Assembly (NCBI GenBank): GCA_024401565.1
Contig: JAKSKU010000003.1
Coordinates: 1-64,000 of the forward strand
Direction: 5' to 3'
DNA length: 64,000 bases
Source: Paludibacteraceae bacterium
GTDB taxonomy: Bacteria > Bacteroidota > Bacteroidia > Bacteroidales > Paludibacteraceae
In this document: positions 45,283-54,137 of the stretch, piece after piece
How positions within the stretch are numbered: the first letter of the stretch is position 1
How the letters are laid out: every line of letters starts with the position of its first letter
Translations under genes and position numbers: made by a program
The notes under the pieces: model-generated
What the model saw: the letters and a program-made list of their open reading frames with translations, nothing else
What the model was told of the DNA's origin: nothing
Database searches by the model: none

Positions 45283-46566
45283 ATGGAAAGAACTTGTATA
45301 AAGCAACTTATAGAGTGGAAAAATAGTCCACGTAGAAAACCTTTGATTATAGAGGGGGCAAGACAAGTGGGTAAAACTTGGCTCGTAAAGGAGTTCGGCA
45401 AGAATCACTATCAAAACTGCATATATGTCAATTTCGAACAGGAAAAAAGTTTACAAAATATATTTGAGAAAGACTTGAATCCTCAGAGAATCATCGAGAC
45501 GTTACAACTCTACACCAATAAGGTGATCAGTCCAGAAGATTCTCTTATATTTTTTGATGAAATTCAAGCCGCAACTTCGGGAATAACATCTCTTAAATAT
45601 TTCTACGAAAACGCTTCTCAATATCATATTATCGCTGCAGGATCATTACTTGGAATGAGTGTTCATACGGGAGAATCTTTTCCTGTTGGGAAAGTCAATT
45701 TCCTTCAAATGCATCCCATGTCGTTTATAGAATTCTTAAATGCAATAGGAAAAGATCAATTTGCAAATGCTCTAATCGAGCAAAAATGGTCGATTCTATC
45801 GCCTTTTCATGAAGAGTTGTGTCAAATATTGAAGTCTTACCTAATCGTAGGAGGTATGCCAGAAGTAGTCAATGAATATGCAGAAAGAAGAGACTATAAA
45901 ATTGTACAAGAAATACAACACGAAATACTCGATTCATACGAACGAGATTTTTCCAAACATGCTCCCATTAATGAACTCCCAAGAATTCGACAAGTATGGG
46001 AATCCGTGCCAACACAACTTGCAAAAGAGAATAAGAAATTTATTTATGGGCTTTTAAGAGAAGGGGCTCGTGCAAAGGATTATGAATTGGCAATAAATTG
46101 GATTTGCGACGCAGGGCTATTATTAAAAACTAATCGAGTTACAAAACCAGAGTTACCTCTGTCTCATTATGCTGAGCCCGACATTTTCAAGCTCTACATG
46201 CTAGACGTTGGATTATTATCCACATTGAGCAACATCCGTCCAGAAATAATTTTAGAAGGCAATCGTATTTTCACTGAATATAAAGGAGCTCTAACAGAGC
46301 AGTTTGTACATCAGCAAATGACACAGAAAAAATACGAAGGTTTATATTATTGGACAAATGACAGAAGTACAGCAGAGGTAGATTTTGTAATTCAAAATAG
46401 AAATATGATTATACCTATTGAGGTAAAGGCAGAAAAAAACGTTCATGCCAAGAGTTTCAAACTATTTTGTGAGAAATACAATCCAACATCTGCTATAAGG
46501 ACTTCTATGCTGCCTTATAAAGAGGAAAGTTGGATGACAAACATCCCGTTATACGGAATGATTTAG
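45283..46566 (+). CDS. AAA_14 ATPase with DUF4143 nuclease-fold C-terminus
   Basis: 427 residues. Walker A GARQVGKT at 25-32, Walker B SLIFFDEIQ near 87-95, then the ALTEQFVHQQ region and a DUF4143 domain with a PD-(D/E)XK pattern: D367 (AEVDFVIQ) and E380-V-K382 (IPIEVKAEK). Families of this kind are abundant in Bacteroidetes and archaea, often in several copies per genome; their job is not settled, and DNA binding or cutting is inferred from the fold. It stands alone behind a four-palindrome array, unusual for the surrounding genes. Confidence 0.92.
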   Translation: MERTCIKQLIEWKNSPRRKPLIIEGARQVGKTWLVKEFGKNHYQNCIYVNFEQEKSLQNIFEKDLNPQRIIETLQLYTNKVISPEDSLIFFDEIQAATSGITSLKYFYENASQYHIIAAGSLLGMSVHTGESFPVGKVNFLQMHPMSFIEFLNAIGKDQFANALIEQKWSILSPFHEELCQILKSYLIVGGMPEVVNEYAERRDYKIVQEIQHEILDSYERDFSKHAPINELPRIRQVWESVPTQLAKENKKFIYGLLREGARAKDYELAINWICDAGLLLKTNRVTKPELPLSHYAEPDIFKLYMLDVGLLSTLSNIRPEIILEGNRIFTEYKGALTEQFVHQQMTQKKYEGLYYWTNDRSTAEVDFVIQNRNMIIPIEVKAEKNVHAKSFKLFCEKYNPTSAIRTSMLPYKEESWMTNIPLYGMI

Positions 46567-46575
46567 ACAACAAAA

Positions 46576-46768
46576 AAGAGGGTGTATCAAAACTCAAATT
46601 ATCAAAAATCAAACTATCAAAATGTAAGTTGATTTTTAAATTCTACAAAAATATAGCCGTTTCAGAGACTTAACTGTAATTTTTAAGCTCTGAAACGGCT
46701 TCGTTCATATAAAAAGTGACAAAATGTAAGTTCGAAAAACTTGATTTTACATTTTGATACACCCTCTT
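46576..46768. mobile_element. 193-bp MITE-like element with 17-bp terminal inverted repeats
   Basis: Ends are AAGAGGGTGTATCAAAA and TTTTGATACACCCTCTT, perfect inverted repeats. Inside are a 13-bp hairpin AGCCGTTTCAGAG/CTCTGAAACGGCT (46655-46700) and repeats of AAAATGTAAGTT in both orientations. It has no coding capacity and lies between convergent genes (stops at 46566 and 46782). The GGGTGTATCAAAA-like end resembles ends of some transposon families, but no target-site duplication is obvious. It may also serve as a bidirectional terminator. Confidence 0.65.
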
Positions 46769-46781
46769 ACATTAATATTCC

Positions 46782-47603
46782 TTAATAACTTTCGTTTTCA
46801 TCGGGGAATTTGCCATTCTTGACATCAGAGCAATAGTTGCTGACTGCATTTGTGATAACCTCATCAAGATTAGCATATTTCCTTACGAATTTAGGCAACT
46901 TCATCTGAGTCATACCAAGCATATCCTGAAGCACCAATACCTGTCCATCGGCACCCACTCCAGCACCGATTCCGATGATTGGCATAGAGATCTCTTTTCT
47001 CACTCTTTCAGTAAGCGACGCCGGAATTTTCTCAAGTACGATAGCATAACATCCTGCCTCGTCGAGCAGTTTTGCATCTGAGATCAATTTTGCGGCTTCA
47101 GCCTCTTCTTTAGCACGAACCCCGTATCCACCGAATTTATTGACCGACTGCGGAGTCAGACCAAGGTGAGCCATGACCGGAATACCAGCATTGATGATAG
47201 CCTTAATAGTGTCAAGATACTCAAGTCCACCCTCAATCTTTAGAGAGTCAGCACCTGTTTCCTTCATCATTCTGCAAGCATTGCGTACACCCTCCTCTTT
47301 GCTTACCTGATAGCTTCCAAAAGGCATATCAATCACGACGTGAGCACGCTTGACTGCATTAACCACACTCTTTCCAAAAACGATCATCTCATCGACTGAA
47401 ATTGGAAGTGTAGTCTTGTTGCCTATCATTGTGTTAGACGCAGAATCGCCCACAAGAATAACATCTACACCAGCCTTGTCAACAAGCTGAGCCATAGTGA
47501 AGTCGTATGAAGTAAGCATAGAGATTTTCTCTCCCGACGACTTCATTGATTTGATAACTGTCGCGGTTACTTTTTTCACCGCAGTACCTGTAACTTCTGC
47601 CAT
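46782..47603 (-). CDS. panB: 3-methyl-2-oxobutanoate hydroxymethyltransferase
   Basis: 273 residues. Adds a hydroxymethyl group from methylene-tetrahydrofolate to 2-oxoisovalerate, giving ketopantoate for pantothenate/CoA synthesis. Family motifs: MLTSYDFTMAQLVDKAGVD with metal-binding DSASNTM, VIDMPFGSY, LKIEGG, MAHLGLTPQSVN and IGIGAGVGADGQVLVLQDMLG. About full length. Its -7 box (TAACTTTG) is at 47631-47638, and the mtgA promoter diverges from the same gap. Confidence 0.97.
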   Translation of the reverse strand: MAEVTGTAVKKVTATVIKSMKSSGEKISMLTSYDFTMAQLVDKAGVDVILVGDSASNTMIGNKTTLPISVDEMIVFGKSVVNAVKRAHVVIDMPFGSYQVSKEEGVRNACRMMKETGADSLKIEGGLEYLDTIKAIINAGIPVMAHLGLTPQSVNKFGGYGVRAKEEAEAAKLISDAKLLDEAGCYAIVLEKIPASLTERVRKEISMPIIGIGAGVGADGQVLVLQDMLGMTQMKLPKFVRKYANLDEVITNAVSNYCSDVKNGKFPDENESY

Positions 47604-47630
47604 TTCTATAAGTTTTGCGTTTAACTACCG

Positions 47631-47638
47631 CAAAGTTA
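47631..47638 (-). promoter_or_regulatory. -7 box for panB
   Basis: TAACTTTG on the minus strand, 28 bases before the ATG at 47603. Confidence 0.6.
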
Positions 47639-47650
47639 TTTAAAAAATGA

Positions 47651-47658
47651 TACTTTTG
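47651..47658 (+). promoter_or_regulatory. -7 box for mtgA
   Basis: TACTTTTG, exact TAnnTTTG, leaving about 90 bases of leader before the ATG at 47750; divergent from the panB box 12 bases away. Confidence 0.5.
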
Positions 47659-47749
47659 TTACGATGAAAGAGTAGTTTATTGAAGGTTTTAATCATAAAT
47701 TAACATTTCATCACATAACAAAGATTGGCAACACAAGCGACATCGTATT

Positions 47750-48529
47750 ATGGGGTTCAACCATAAAATAAAATATTGGAGGCATCGTCTGTGGATAATC
47801 GTCCGTAATCTGGTGATATTTTTCTTCACGTCATCCTTGATTATGGTGATTGTCTATCGTTTTGTGCCCGTCTACATCACTCCTTTGATGATAATACGAT
47901 GCATAGAATACGCATGGAAAGGTGAAGACGTGCGTGTCTTAAAGAAATGGACTCCCATTGAAGAGATGCCGGAACACATTATTAAGGCAGCGATAATCGC
48001 AGAAGACGAGAATTTCCTTGAACATTCAGGTTTCGATTGGGATGCGATGTATAAGGCATTCGAACATAATCTCAAGAGTGAGAAAATAATCGGAGGAAGC
48101 GGCATTTCACAGCAAACAGCCAAAAATGTCTTTCTCTACCCTAACAGGTCATATATCAGGAAAGCGATAGAAGGATATTTCACCGTCTTGATAGAGTTTT
48201 TCTGGAATAAAGAGAGAATAATGGAAGTTTACCTCAACGTGGCAGAGACCGGTCACGGCATATACGGAATGCCTATGGCAGCAGACATCTATTTCAACAA
48301 AGAAATCAAAGATCTTACGCTGTCTGAGTCAGCCACACTGACTGCACTTTTGCCATCTCCATTAAGTTTCAACCCACACAAACTGTCATCAAGTTTTATC
48401 CGCAAAAAACATTGGATAATGAGAGGTGTCCAATCAATAGATCAAATCGATCTGGAAAAAAGAGTCCTGGTCAAAAGAGAATCTTCTAAAATGAAGAAGG
48501 TCAAAAGGTCTAAAACCAAGAAGAAATGA
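47750..48529 (+). CDS. mtgA: Monofunctional peptidoglycan glycosyltransferase
   Basis: 259 residues. One membrane anchor at about 17-38, then a GT51 domain polymerising lipid II into glycan strands. Catalytic motif AEDENFLEHSGFDWDA with Glu85 and nearby acids, then GGSGISQQTAKN, KERIMEVYLNV and AETGHGIYGMPMAA. The absence of a transpeptidase domain makes it MtgA. The C-terminal tail is very basic (KMKKVKRSKTKKK). Confidence 0.95.
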   Translation: MGFNHKIKYWRHRLWIIVRNLVIFFFTSSLIMVIVYRFVPVYITPLMIIRCIEYAWKGEDVRVLKKWTPIEEMPEHIIKAAIIAEDENFLEHSGFDWDAMYKAFEHNLKSEKIIGGSGISQQTAKNVFLYPNRSYIRKAIEGYFTVLIEFFWNKERIMEVYLNVAETGHGIYGMPMAADIYFNKEIKDLTLSESATLTALLPSPLSFNPHKLSSSFIRKKHWIMRGVQSIDQIDLEKRVLVKRESSKMKKVKRSKTKKK

Positions 48530-48582
48530 CGTGCGTATGTCATTTTTGCATAAATTATTGCCATTTAAATTGACATATTTTC

Positions 48583-48590
48583 TAAATTTG
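48583..48590 (+). promoter_or_regulatory. -7 box for the flippase gene
   Basis: TAAATTTG, exact TAnnTTTG, 22 bases before the ATG at 48613. Confidence 0.55.
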
Positions 48591-48612
48591 TAAAGGCTTA
48601 TTTAGAAATCTG

Positions 48613-49878
48613 ATGAATAGCAAAATTGCAAACTTCTCCAAACTACTTTCTGCCAATGTGCTGGCTCAAGCTGTCGGCATATTGATTTACCCTATTCTGA
48701 CGAGGTTGTACCAACCAGCCGACTTCACATTGCTGAACCTATTCCTTACCATAGCAAACGCATTGCTGATAATATCGACTCTTGATCTTCAATATGCTAT
48801 ACCTTTGCCTAATAAAGACGAAGGCGCATATGCGTTGTGCGGCACAACAGTAGTTACGATTTCTGCCACAATGGGCATAATATTGATAATATGCTTGTTT
48901 TACGATAACATTGCTCTCTTCTTCGGAATAGAGACGCTAGGATGGGCCATATGGTTTTTGCCTTTATATGTCACCATCATGTCAATATCACAAGTAGTGC
49001 TATACATATACAACAGAGAAAAGGAATTTGGCAAGATAGCAAGATTTCAAATGGTACAAAGTCTATCTAACTCAGCCCTTAAACTGATATTTGGTTTGTT
49101 TTCGTTTGGAGGACTGGCATTAGTTGACGCATCAGTGATAGGGCCTATCATAGCCAGTTCTTTAATGATAAAGAAAATCATATCTATAGTGGATGGATTC
49201 AGAACTATTCCTATTCCCGATGCTATTGCTTACCTGAAGAAATATCGTGATTTTCCACTTTTTTCAATGCCCAAAAACTTGGTCTGTCACTTGAGCAATG
49301 GGTTGCCAGTACTCATTTTGACGCCTGCGTTTGGAGCTACCGAAGTCGGATACTTTGCTTTGGCCATAACCATAGGTTACTTGCCACTATCTATGATAGC
49401 CAGCTCAATATACCAAGTGATGCTTAGAGACGTTTCAGAAAGGCTCAATCAAGGGCAACCTATCTTTCCTCTAGTCCATAAGTTTTGTATATTTTCATCA
49501 GTGATTCTATTATTTGGATGTTGGTGTTTGAATTATATTCTTCCGTCTCTTACTGAATTCCTTTTTGGAGACGGATGGAGAACCACAGGTGAGATCTTAC
49601 GAATTCTGTTGCCTTGGTTTGCGACTAATTTCATGGCAGCCTCATTGGTTTTTGTCCCAGAGACGCTACTAAAGTTGAAAGGCAATCTAATAATAGAACT
49701 GACATTTATTGTTTTAAGAGTTCTGATTTTACTGCTAGGTGTTTCCAAATACGATCTTATAACTACTATCTATCTTTTCAGCGCCGTCTCTTTTGTGGTC
49801 AAGTTATGCCAAGTGGGATGGTACTGTATTATATCCAAGAGAAACGACGACAAGCAATTGAAATTTGAAAACTCATAA
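48613..49878 (+). CDS. Polysaccharide flippase (Wzx-like, MOP superfamily)
   Basis: 421 residues with about twelve hydrophobic spans. The N-terminus FSKLLSANVLAQAVGILIYPILTRLYQPADF is typical of Wzx/O-antigen translocases, which move undecaprenyl-linked oligosaccharides across the inner membrane. No glycosyltransferase cluster surrounds it here, so its substrate cannot be inferred; it is a stand-alone gene with its own -7 box, convergent with glsB (15-base gap). Confidence 0.9.
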   Translation: MNSKIANFSKLLSANVLAQAVGILIYPILTRLYQPADFTLLNLFLTIANALLIISTLDLQYAIPLPNKDEGAYALCGTTVVTISATMGIILIICLFYDNIALFFGIETLGWAIWFLPLYVTIMSISQVVLYIYNREKEFGKIARFQMVQSLSNSALKLIFGLFSFGGLALVDASVIGPIIASSLMIKKIISIVDGFRTIPIPDAIAYLKKYRDFPLFSMPKNLVCHLSNGLPVLILTPAFGATEVGYFALAITIGYLPLSMIASSIYQVMLRDVSERLNQGQPIFPLVHKFCIFSSVILLFGCWCLNYILPSLTEFLFGDGWRTTGEILRILLPWFATNFMAASLVFVPETLLKLKGNLIIELTFIVLRVLILLLGVSKYDLITTIYLFSAVSFVVKLCQVGWYCIISKRNDDKQLKFENS

Positions 49879-49893
49879 GAGCATACACTCCTA

Positions 49894-50802
49894 TTAAAGA
49901 TTCATGTGTCGCTTCACCTTTTCCGGATACATGTCTGCGGTAGTGACAAGCAAACCCGTTTCATAGACGTTGCCAAAGTCAACATTCATAGCTGAATCGA
50001 ACGCTATCATAGACGACGACACATTCATATAAGCATTGATCAGCGGCGGTATATGGCGATCACGCTTCTTCAATTCATGTTTGAGCAAAACATAGTCATC
50101 CTTATACGAGCCAACGAACAAACGTCTCATATCTTCGGAAATTTCCGTATTGATCGGTTTTTTCGCATAGACGAGGTGGTTGGCGTCAGAGAAATGAACA
50201 TTCATAAACTGACGTATCAATGCGAACGCATCAGCCCCAAAACGCTGATATACGGAAGCCTTTCCAAATAAATAACGTGCTTTATATTTGTTTATGAGAG
50301 CTCCTATTCCATCCCATAGATTATCAAGAGCATACAGGCTTTTAGTGGATTCAGCCCCCGACTGATACTTCGGCACTATAAAGCTTCTGCCCAACTCAAT
50401 AGTATAAGGCAAGAATTGTTCGATGAAAAGGGCAGAATAATCAAAAAGATGTCCGCTTGTCAGCCAAGGTCGGCCATCAACCATCTTTACATCTGAGCCA
50501 AAGATGTACCTGTATCCACCGACGATTTCTCGTTCATCCGGATTCCATAAAACCAGTTGTTTGCAACCACTGCTACCGTCAATATCAAATTTATCAAGAT
50601 CGCAAGCTTTTCCTGTGCCGCCACCAGCTTCACGGAATGTCAGCTCTCGCAATCTTCCGATTTCGGCAAGAGTGTTGGGAGACGAAAAATAGTCGACAAT
50701 ATACAACTCATTGCCAGCTTTATTCGTCTTACGGAGCAAACCTGCATCCTTAAGTTCAATCTCTATCAAATCCGAATCAATCGGTTTTATCAATGGTTTC
50801 AT
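49894..50802 (-). CDS. glsB: GlsB-like N-acyltransferase of glycine-lipid synthesis
   Basis: 302 residues, GNAT-type hemolysin/ornithine-lipid acyltransferase family (IGRLRELTFREAGGGTGKAC, CKQLVLWNPDEREIVGGYRY, FIVPKYQSGAESTKSLYALDNLWDG). In Bacteroides the homologous GlsB links a 3-hydroxy fatty acid to glycine as the first step of glycine and related amino-acid lipids. It starts 7 bases after an acyltransferase gene of the GlsA type, the same gene pairing as in Bacteroides. Function by homology and context. Confidence 0.85.
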   Translation of the reverse strand: MKPLIKPIDSDLIEIELKDAGLLRKTNKAGNELYIVDYFSSPNTLAEIGRLRELTFREAGGGTGKACDLDKFDIDGSSGCKQLVLWNPDEREIVGGYRYIFGSDVKMVDGRPWLTSGHLFDYSALFIEQFLPYTIELGRSFIVPKYQSGAESTKSLYALDNLWDGIGALINKYKARYLFGKASVYQRFGADAFALIRQFMNVHFSDANHLVYAKKPINTEISEDMRRLFVGSYKDDYVLLKHELKKRDRHIPPLINAYMNVSSSMIAFDSAMNVDFGNVYETGLLVTTADMYPEKVKRHMNL

Positions 50803-50809
50803 ACTATAT

Positions 50810-51634
50810 TTACGTATGGGAACTCTTGTTCAAACTATAACATTTCTCACGAATCCATCGTGTTTTTTCTGCAATTGGCATACCACTTAAAGAATCACAG
50901 CTGATTGCTTCTCCGACAGTGATATTGAAATGAGAGAACTTACTTTTATACATCTCATCAGCCAGATACAACATCTCTATATTTTGCTTTATTCCAAGCT
51001 TCGTGCGCCAGTATGCGAGGTTGTAGAAGAACTCGGAATTTCTGCCGTCAAAATAGAGAGGGACAACATCGCGTCTGAACTCTATACTTTTTGCGACAAA
51101 AGTCTTTTTCCATTCCAAGTCAGCAATATTTCCATTTCCGTCTCTTCTAGAGACCTTCCCTGCAGGAAAAAACAGAATCGGAATATTATCCGTCATACAT
51201 TCATCGATAAGATTAAGACTCTCTTTATTCTGTTTTCTACTGACAACATTCACAGGAATAAACAACGATTTCATCGGTGAAATATACATCAAGATATCGT
51301 TAACGACCGCTTTAGCCTTACCATACTTATCGCAAAGCATCTTCAGCAGGACAACACCGTCGAGCCCACCCAACGCATGATTACAAACAAACGTTTTTCT
51401 TCCATCTTCAGGAAGATCAGCACCGTCTATTCCATACGAAACGCCCAATTCATCGAGAAAACTCCCGACAAAGTCAGTGCCATCGTCTTCCCAATGACTC
51501 GACAAAAAAGCATTGAGTTCATCCTCATGTACAATACGTTTCAAATAAGAAATCAAAAAGCCAGGCATCTTCTTTTTTAATGAAGGAGCTTTCTCCTCAA
51601 GAACAGCATCTATGTCAATACATTTACCTGTCAT
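50810..51634 (-). CDS. glsA: GlsA-like O-acyltransferase (PlsC family)
   Basis: 274 residues from the ATG at 51634 (MTGKCIDIDAVLEEKAPS). A longer frame to 51718 would include the -7 box at 51664-51671, so the shorter start is chosen. Acyltransferase motifs: FVCNHALGGLDGVVLL (an NHx5D form), SLFIPVNVVSRKQNKE and IPILFFPAGKVSRRDGNG. In the glycine-lipid pathway GlsA adds a second fatty acid to the hydroxyl of the GlsB product. Operon with glsB. Confidence 0.85.
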   Translation of the reverse strand: MTGKCIDIDAVLEEKAPSLKKKMPGFLISYLKRIVHEDELNAFLSSHWEDDGTDFVGSFLDELGVSYGIDGADLPEDGRKTFVCNHALGGLDGVVLLKMLCDKYGKAKAVVNDILMYISPMKSLFIPVNVVSRKQNKESLNLIDECMTDNIPILFFPAGKVSRRDGNGNIADLEWKKTFVAKSIEFRRDVVPLYFDGRNSEFFYNLAYWRTKLGIKQNIEMLYLADEMYKSKFSHFNITVGEAISCDSLSGMPIAEKTRWIREKCYSLNKSSHT

Positions 51635-51663
51635 TTTGTAATATCTTATCGCATAATACATGG

Positions 51664-51671
51664 CAAATATA
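51664..51671 (-). promoter_or_regulatory. -7 box for glsA-glsB
   Basis: TATATTTG on the minus strand, 29 bases before the ATG at 51634; it decides that start. Confidence 0.55.
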
Positions 51672-51735
51672 CATTTTTTATTGCGAAAGGAGATATAAGT
51701 GCGGAATAATGCCGTCAACTTTAATTACTTTTTCC

Positions 51736-51743
51736 TATTTTTG
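51736..51743 (+). promoter_or_regulatory. -7 box for ubiE
   Basis: TATTTTTG, 25 bases before the ATG at 51769; it excludes the longer frame from 51580. It is divergent from the glsA box 64 bases away. Confidence 0.55.
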
Positions 51744-51768
51744 CCTACAATTTAAACTTATATATAAT

Positions 51769-52509
51769 ATGTCTGATTTTAAATGTGAGGATGTAAAGCC
51801 TTTTGAGTCTGCAAGTAGCAAGACACAGCAGGTGGAGCAGATGTTCGACGATATCGCTCCGCACTACGACACCATGAATCGTTTGATGTCGTTAGGCCAA
51901 GACAAGAGCTGGCGTCAGAAGTCCATCAAACGTTTGAAGCAGACCAATCCTAACACCATTCTCGACGTCGCAACAGGCACAGCAGATTTCGCTCTTTCAG
52001 CATACGATGCCATTGAGCCCGCACGTATTGTCGGAGTGGATATCTCTGAGGAGATGATTCGCGTCGGAGAGAAGAAAGTCAAAGCCGCAAAAAAGAGCGA
52101 CTATATCGACTTAATGCGCGCCGACTCAATGAATCTTCCGTTTGAAAACAACAGTTTTGATGCTGCCACAGTAGCTTTCGGCGTCCGCAATTTTGAAAGT
52201 TTGGAAAAAGGATTGTCAGAAATCTGCAGAGTGATACGAGACGGCGGATCACTCGCCATTCTTGAATTAAGTGTACCGACAAATCCAATCTACAGACTTG
52301 GCTACCGCATATTCACAAAAGTATTCATTCCTGTGATGGCGAAGATTTTACGTACAAGCAGCACTGCATACGCATACTTGCCAGAATCCATAGATGCGTT
52401 TCCACAAGGAGAGGTGATGAAGAAACTTCTTTTGGAAGTAGGCTTCAAGAATGTCGAGATCAAGAAATTCACAATGCAGACATGCACCTTCTATTTTGCG
52501 ACTAAATAA
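51769..52509 (+). CDS. ubiE: Demethylmenaquinone methyltransferase
   Basis: 246 residues from the ATG at 51769. SAM-dependent methylation of demethylmenaquinone, the last step of menaquinone synthesis. N-terminal VEQMFDDIAPHYDTMNRLMS is diagnostic, followed by the SAM motif ILDVATGTADFALSA, RADSMNLPFENNSFD and AFGVRNFESLEKGLSEICRV. Standard length. A DUF1015 gene follows after 29 bases and is probably cotranscribed. Confidence 0.96.
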   Translation: MSDFKCEDVKPFESASSKTQQVEQMFDDIAPHYDTMNRLMSLGQDKSWRQKSIKRLKQTNPNTILDVATGTADFALSAYDAIEPARIVGVDISEEMIRVGEKKVKAAKKSDYIDLMRADSMNLPFENNSFDAATVAFGVRNFESLEKGLSEICRVIRDGGSLAILELSVPTNPIYRLGYRIFTKVFIPVMAKILRTSSTAYAYLPESIDAFPQGEVMKKLLLEVGFKNVEIKKFTMQTCTFYFATK

Positions 52510-52538
52510 AGAATATAATAACTAAAACGAAATAAGAA

Positions 52539-53786
52539 ATGGCAATAGTAAAACCATTTAAAGGTATTCGCCCACCTAAAGATTTGGTGGAGCAGGTAGA
52601 GAGCCGTCCATACGACGTGCTAAACAGTGAAGAGGCACGTGAGGAGGCTAAAGGTAACGAGAAGTCTCTTTACCACATCATCAAGCCAGAAATCGATTTC
52701 CCAGAGGGAACAAGCGAATACGATCCACGCGTTTACGAGAAGGCTGCTCAGAACTTCCAGATGTTCCAGGACAAAGGATGGTTGGTACAGGACGAGAAGG
52801 AGCAGTACTACATCTACGCTCAGACAATGAACGGCAAGACTCAGTATGGCCTTGTAGTTTGTGCATACGTTGACGACTATATGACAGGCGTTATCAAGAA
52901 GCATGAGCTAACACGTCGCGATAAGGAGGAAGACAGAATGAAGCACGTCCGCGTCAACAACGCAAACATCGAGCCTGTATTCTTCGCATATCCAGACAAC
53001 GCTATTCTTGACAAACTTGTAGCAAAATATGCGTCTTCTACTCCTGTTTACGATTTCATCGCTCCAATCGATGGATTCGGACACAAGTTCTGGGTGATCA
53101 GCGACGACGCTGACATCAAGACAGTGACAGAGGAGTTCGGCAAGATGAAGAATCTTTACATCGCAGACGGTCACCACCGTTCAGCAGCTGCTGCTCTTGT
53201 AGGCGACGAGAAGAGAAAGCAGAACCCTAATCATAAGGGAGACGAGGAGTACAACTACTTTATGGCAGTTTGCTTCCCTGCAAGCCAGCTTACAATCCTT
53301 GACTACAACCGTGTGATCCGCGATCTTAACGGTTTGTCAGACGAGCAGTTCCTTGAGGCATTGAAGAAGAACTTCGAAGTAGAGTGCAAGGGTGAGGACA
53401 TGTACAAGCCAAACGCACTTCACAACTTCTCTCTTTACCTATCAGGAAAGTGGTACAGCTTGACTGCAAAGAAGGGAACTTACGACGACAACGACCCAAT
53501 CGGTGTGCTTGACGTAAGTATCTCATCTAAGCTTATCGTTGACGAGATCTTGAACATCAAGGATCTTCGTTCTTCTGACAGAATCGACTTCGTAGGCGGA
53601 CTTCGTGGTTTGAAGGAGTTGAAGAAGAGAGTTGACTCTGGCGAGATGAAGACAGCGCTTGCTCTTTACCCAGTGTCAATGCAGCAGATCATGGACATCG
53701 CCGACAGCGGCAATATCATGCCACCAAAGGCAACATGGTTTGAGCCAAAGCTTCGTTCAGGTCTTTGCATCCACAAGTTGGTGTAA
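52539..53786 (+). CDS. DUF1015 family protein
   Basis: 415 residues, full length. Segments PFKGIRPPKDLVEQVESRPYDVL, ADGHHRSAAA and LYPVSMQQIMDIADSGNIMPPKATWFEPKL are family hallmarks. In many bacteria the family lies near serine biosynthesis genes; structures suggest nucleotide or sugar-phosphate binding, but the reaction is not established. Strongly biased codons suggest good expression. Confidence 0.93.
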   Translation: MAIVKPFKGIRPPKDLVEQVESRPYDVLNSEEAREEAKGNEKSLYHIIKPEIDFPEGTSEYDPRVYEKAAQNFQMFQDKGWLVQDEKEQYYIYAQTMNGKTQYGLVVCAYVDDYMTGVIKKHELTRRDKEEDRMKHVRVNNANIEPVFFAYPDNAILDKLVAKYASSTPVYDFIAPIDGFGHKFWVISDDADIKTVTEEFGKMKNLYIADGHHRSAAAALVGDEKRKQNPNHKGDEEYNYFMAVCFPASQLTILDYNRVIRDLNGLSDEQFLEALKKNFEVECKGEDMYKPNALHNFSLYLSGKWYSLTAKKGTYDDNDPIGVLDVSISSKLIVDEILNIKDLRSSDRIDFVGGLRGLKELKKRVDSGEMKTALALYPVSMQQIMDIADSGNIMPPKATWFEPKLRSGLCIHKLV

Positions 53787-53827
53787 TATGAAATTGAACT
53801 AGACTACAGTCTAACTCAATAGAACAA

Positions 53828-53861
53828 AATCCTCATCTAGAAACAGATGAGGATTTTTTTT
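53828..53861 (+). terminator. Terminator after the DUF1015 gene
   Basis: AATCCTCATCT/AGATGAGGATT, an 11-bp stem with a 6-base loop, followed by TTTTTTT. Confidence 0.9.
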
Positions 53862-54013
53862 GTAAATACCCTCAATATTTATATACAAAACCTGAATCAA
53901 TCATGCATATTTATACTATTTGCATACATTTTGCATTAACATGCATTTAATAATATTTAACATTTTATATGTCGAAAAGCAGATTTTTTAACATGCTTTA
54001 CCATTGAAGTTTA

Positions 54014-54021
54014 TATCTTTG
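54014..54021 (+). promoter_or_regulatory. -7 box for the stalk protein gene
   Basis: TATCTTTG, exact TAnnTTTG, leaving about 110 bases of AT-rich leader. The DNA before it (53900-53960) repeats TGCAT-containing words (GCATAC, TTTTGCATTAACATGCATTT). Confidence 0.5.
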
Positions 54022-54137
54022 CATTGTTTTTTATGGCTAAATGTAGTTTTATGCATAAAAACAAAACGCAATGTATTGTTTACCTGCATTTTAACTGTTT
54101 TTAGTCATTTTTTAAAATAGACGTATACACTAAAATT

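Noticed and set aside
45060..45414. Minus-strand frames encoding repeated FIKIKM or HFYQDKN peptides
   Set aside because: They are simply the 33-bp operator repeats read as codons (33 is divisible by 3) and overlap the start of the ATPase gene.
51580..51768. N-terminal extension of UbiE
   Set aside because: The extension precedes the -7 box at 51736 and overlaps the glsA gene; the conserved protein starts at 51769.
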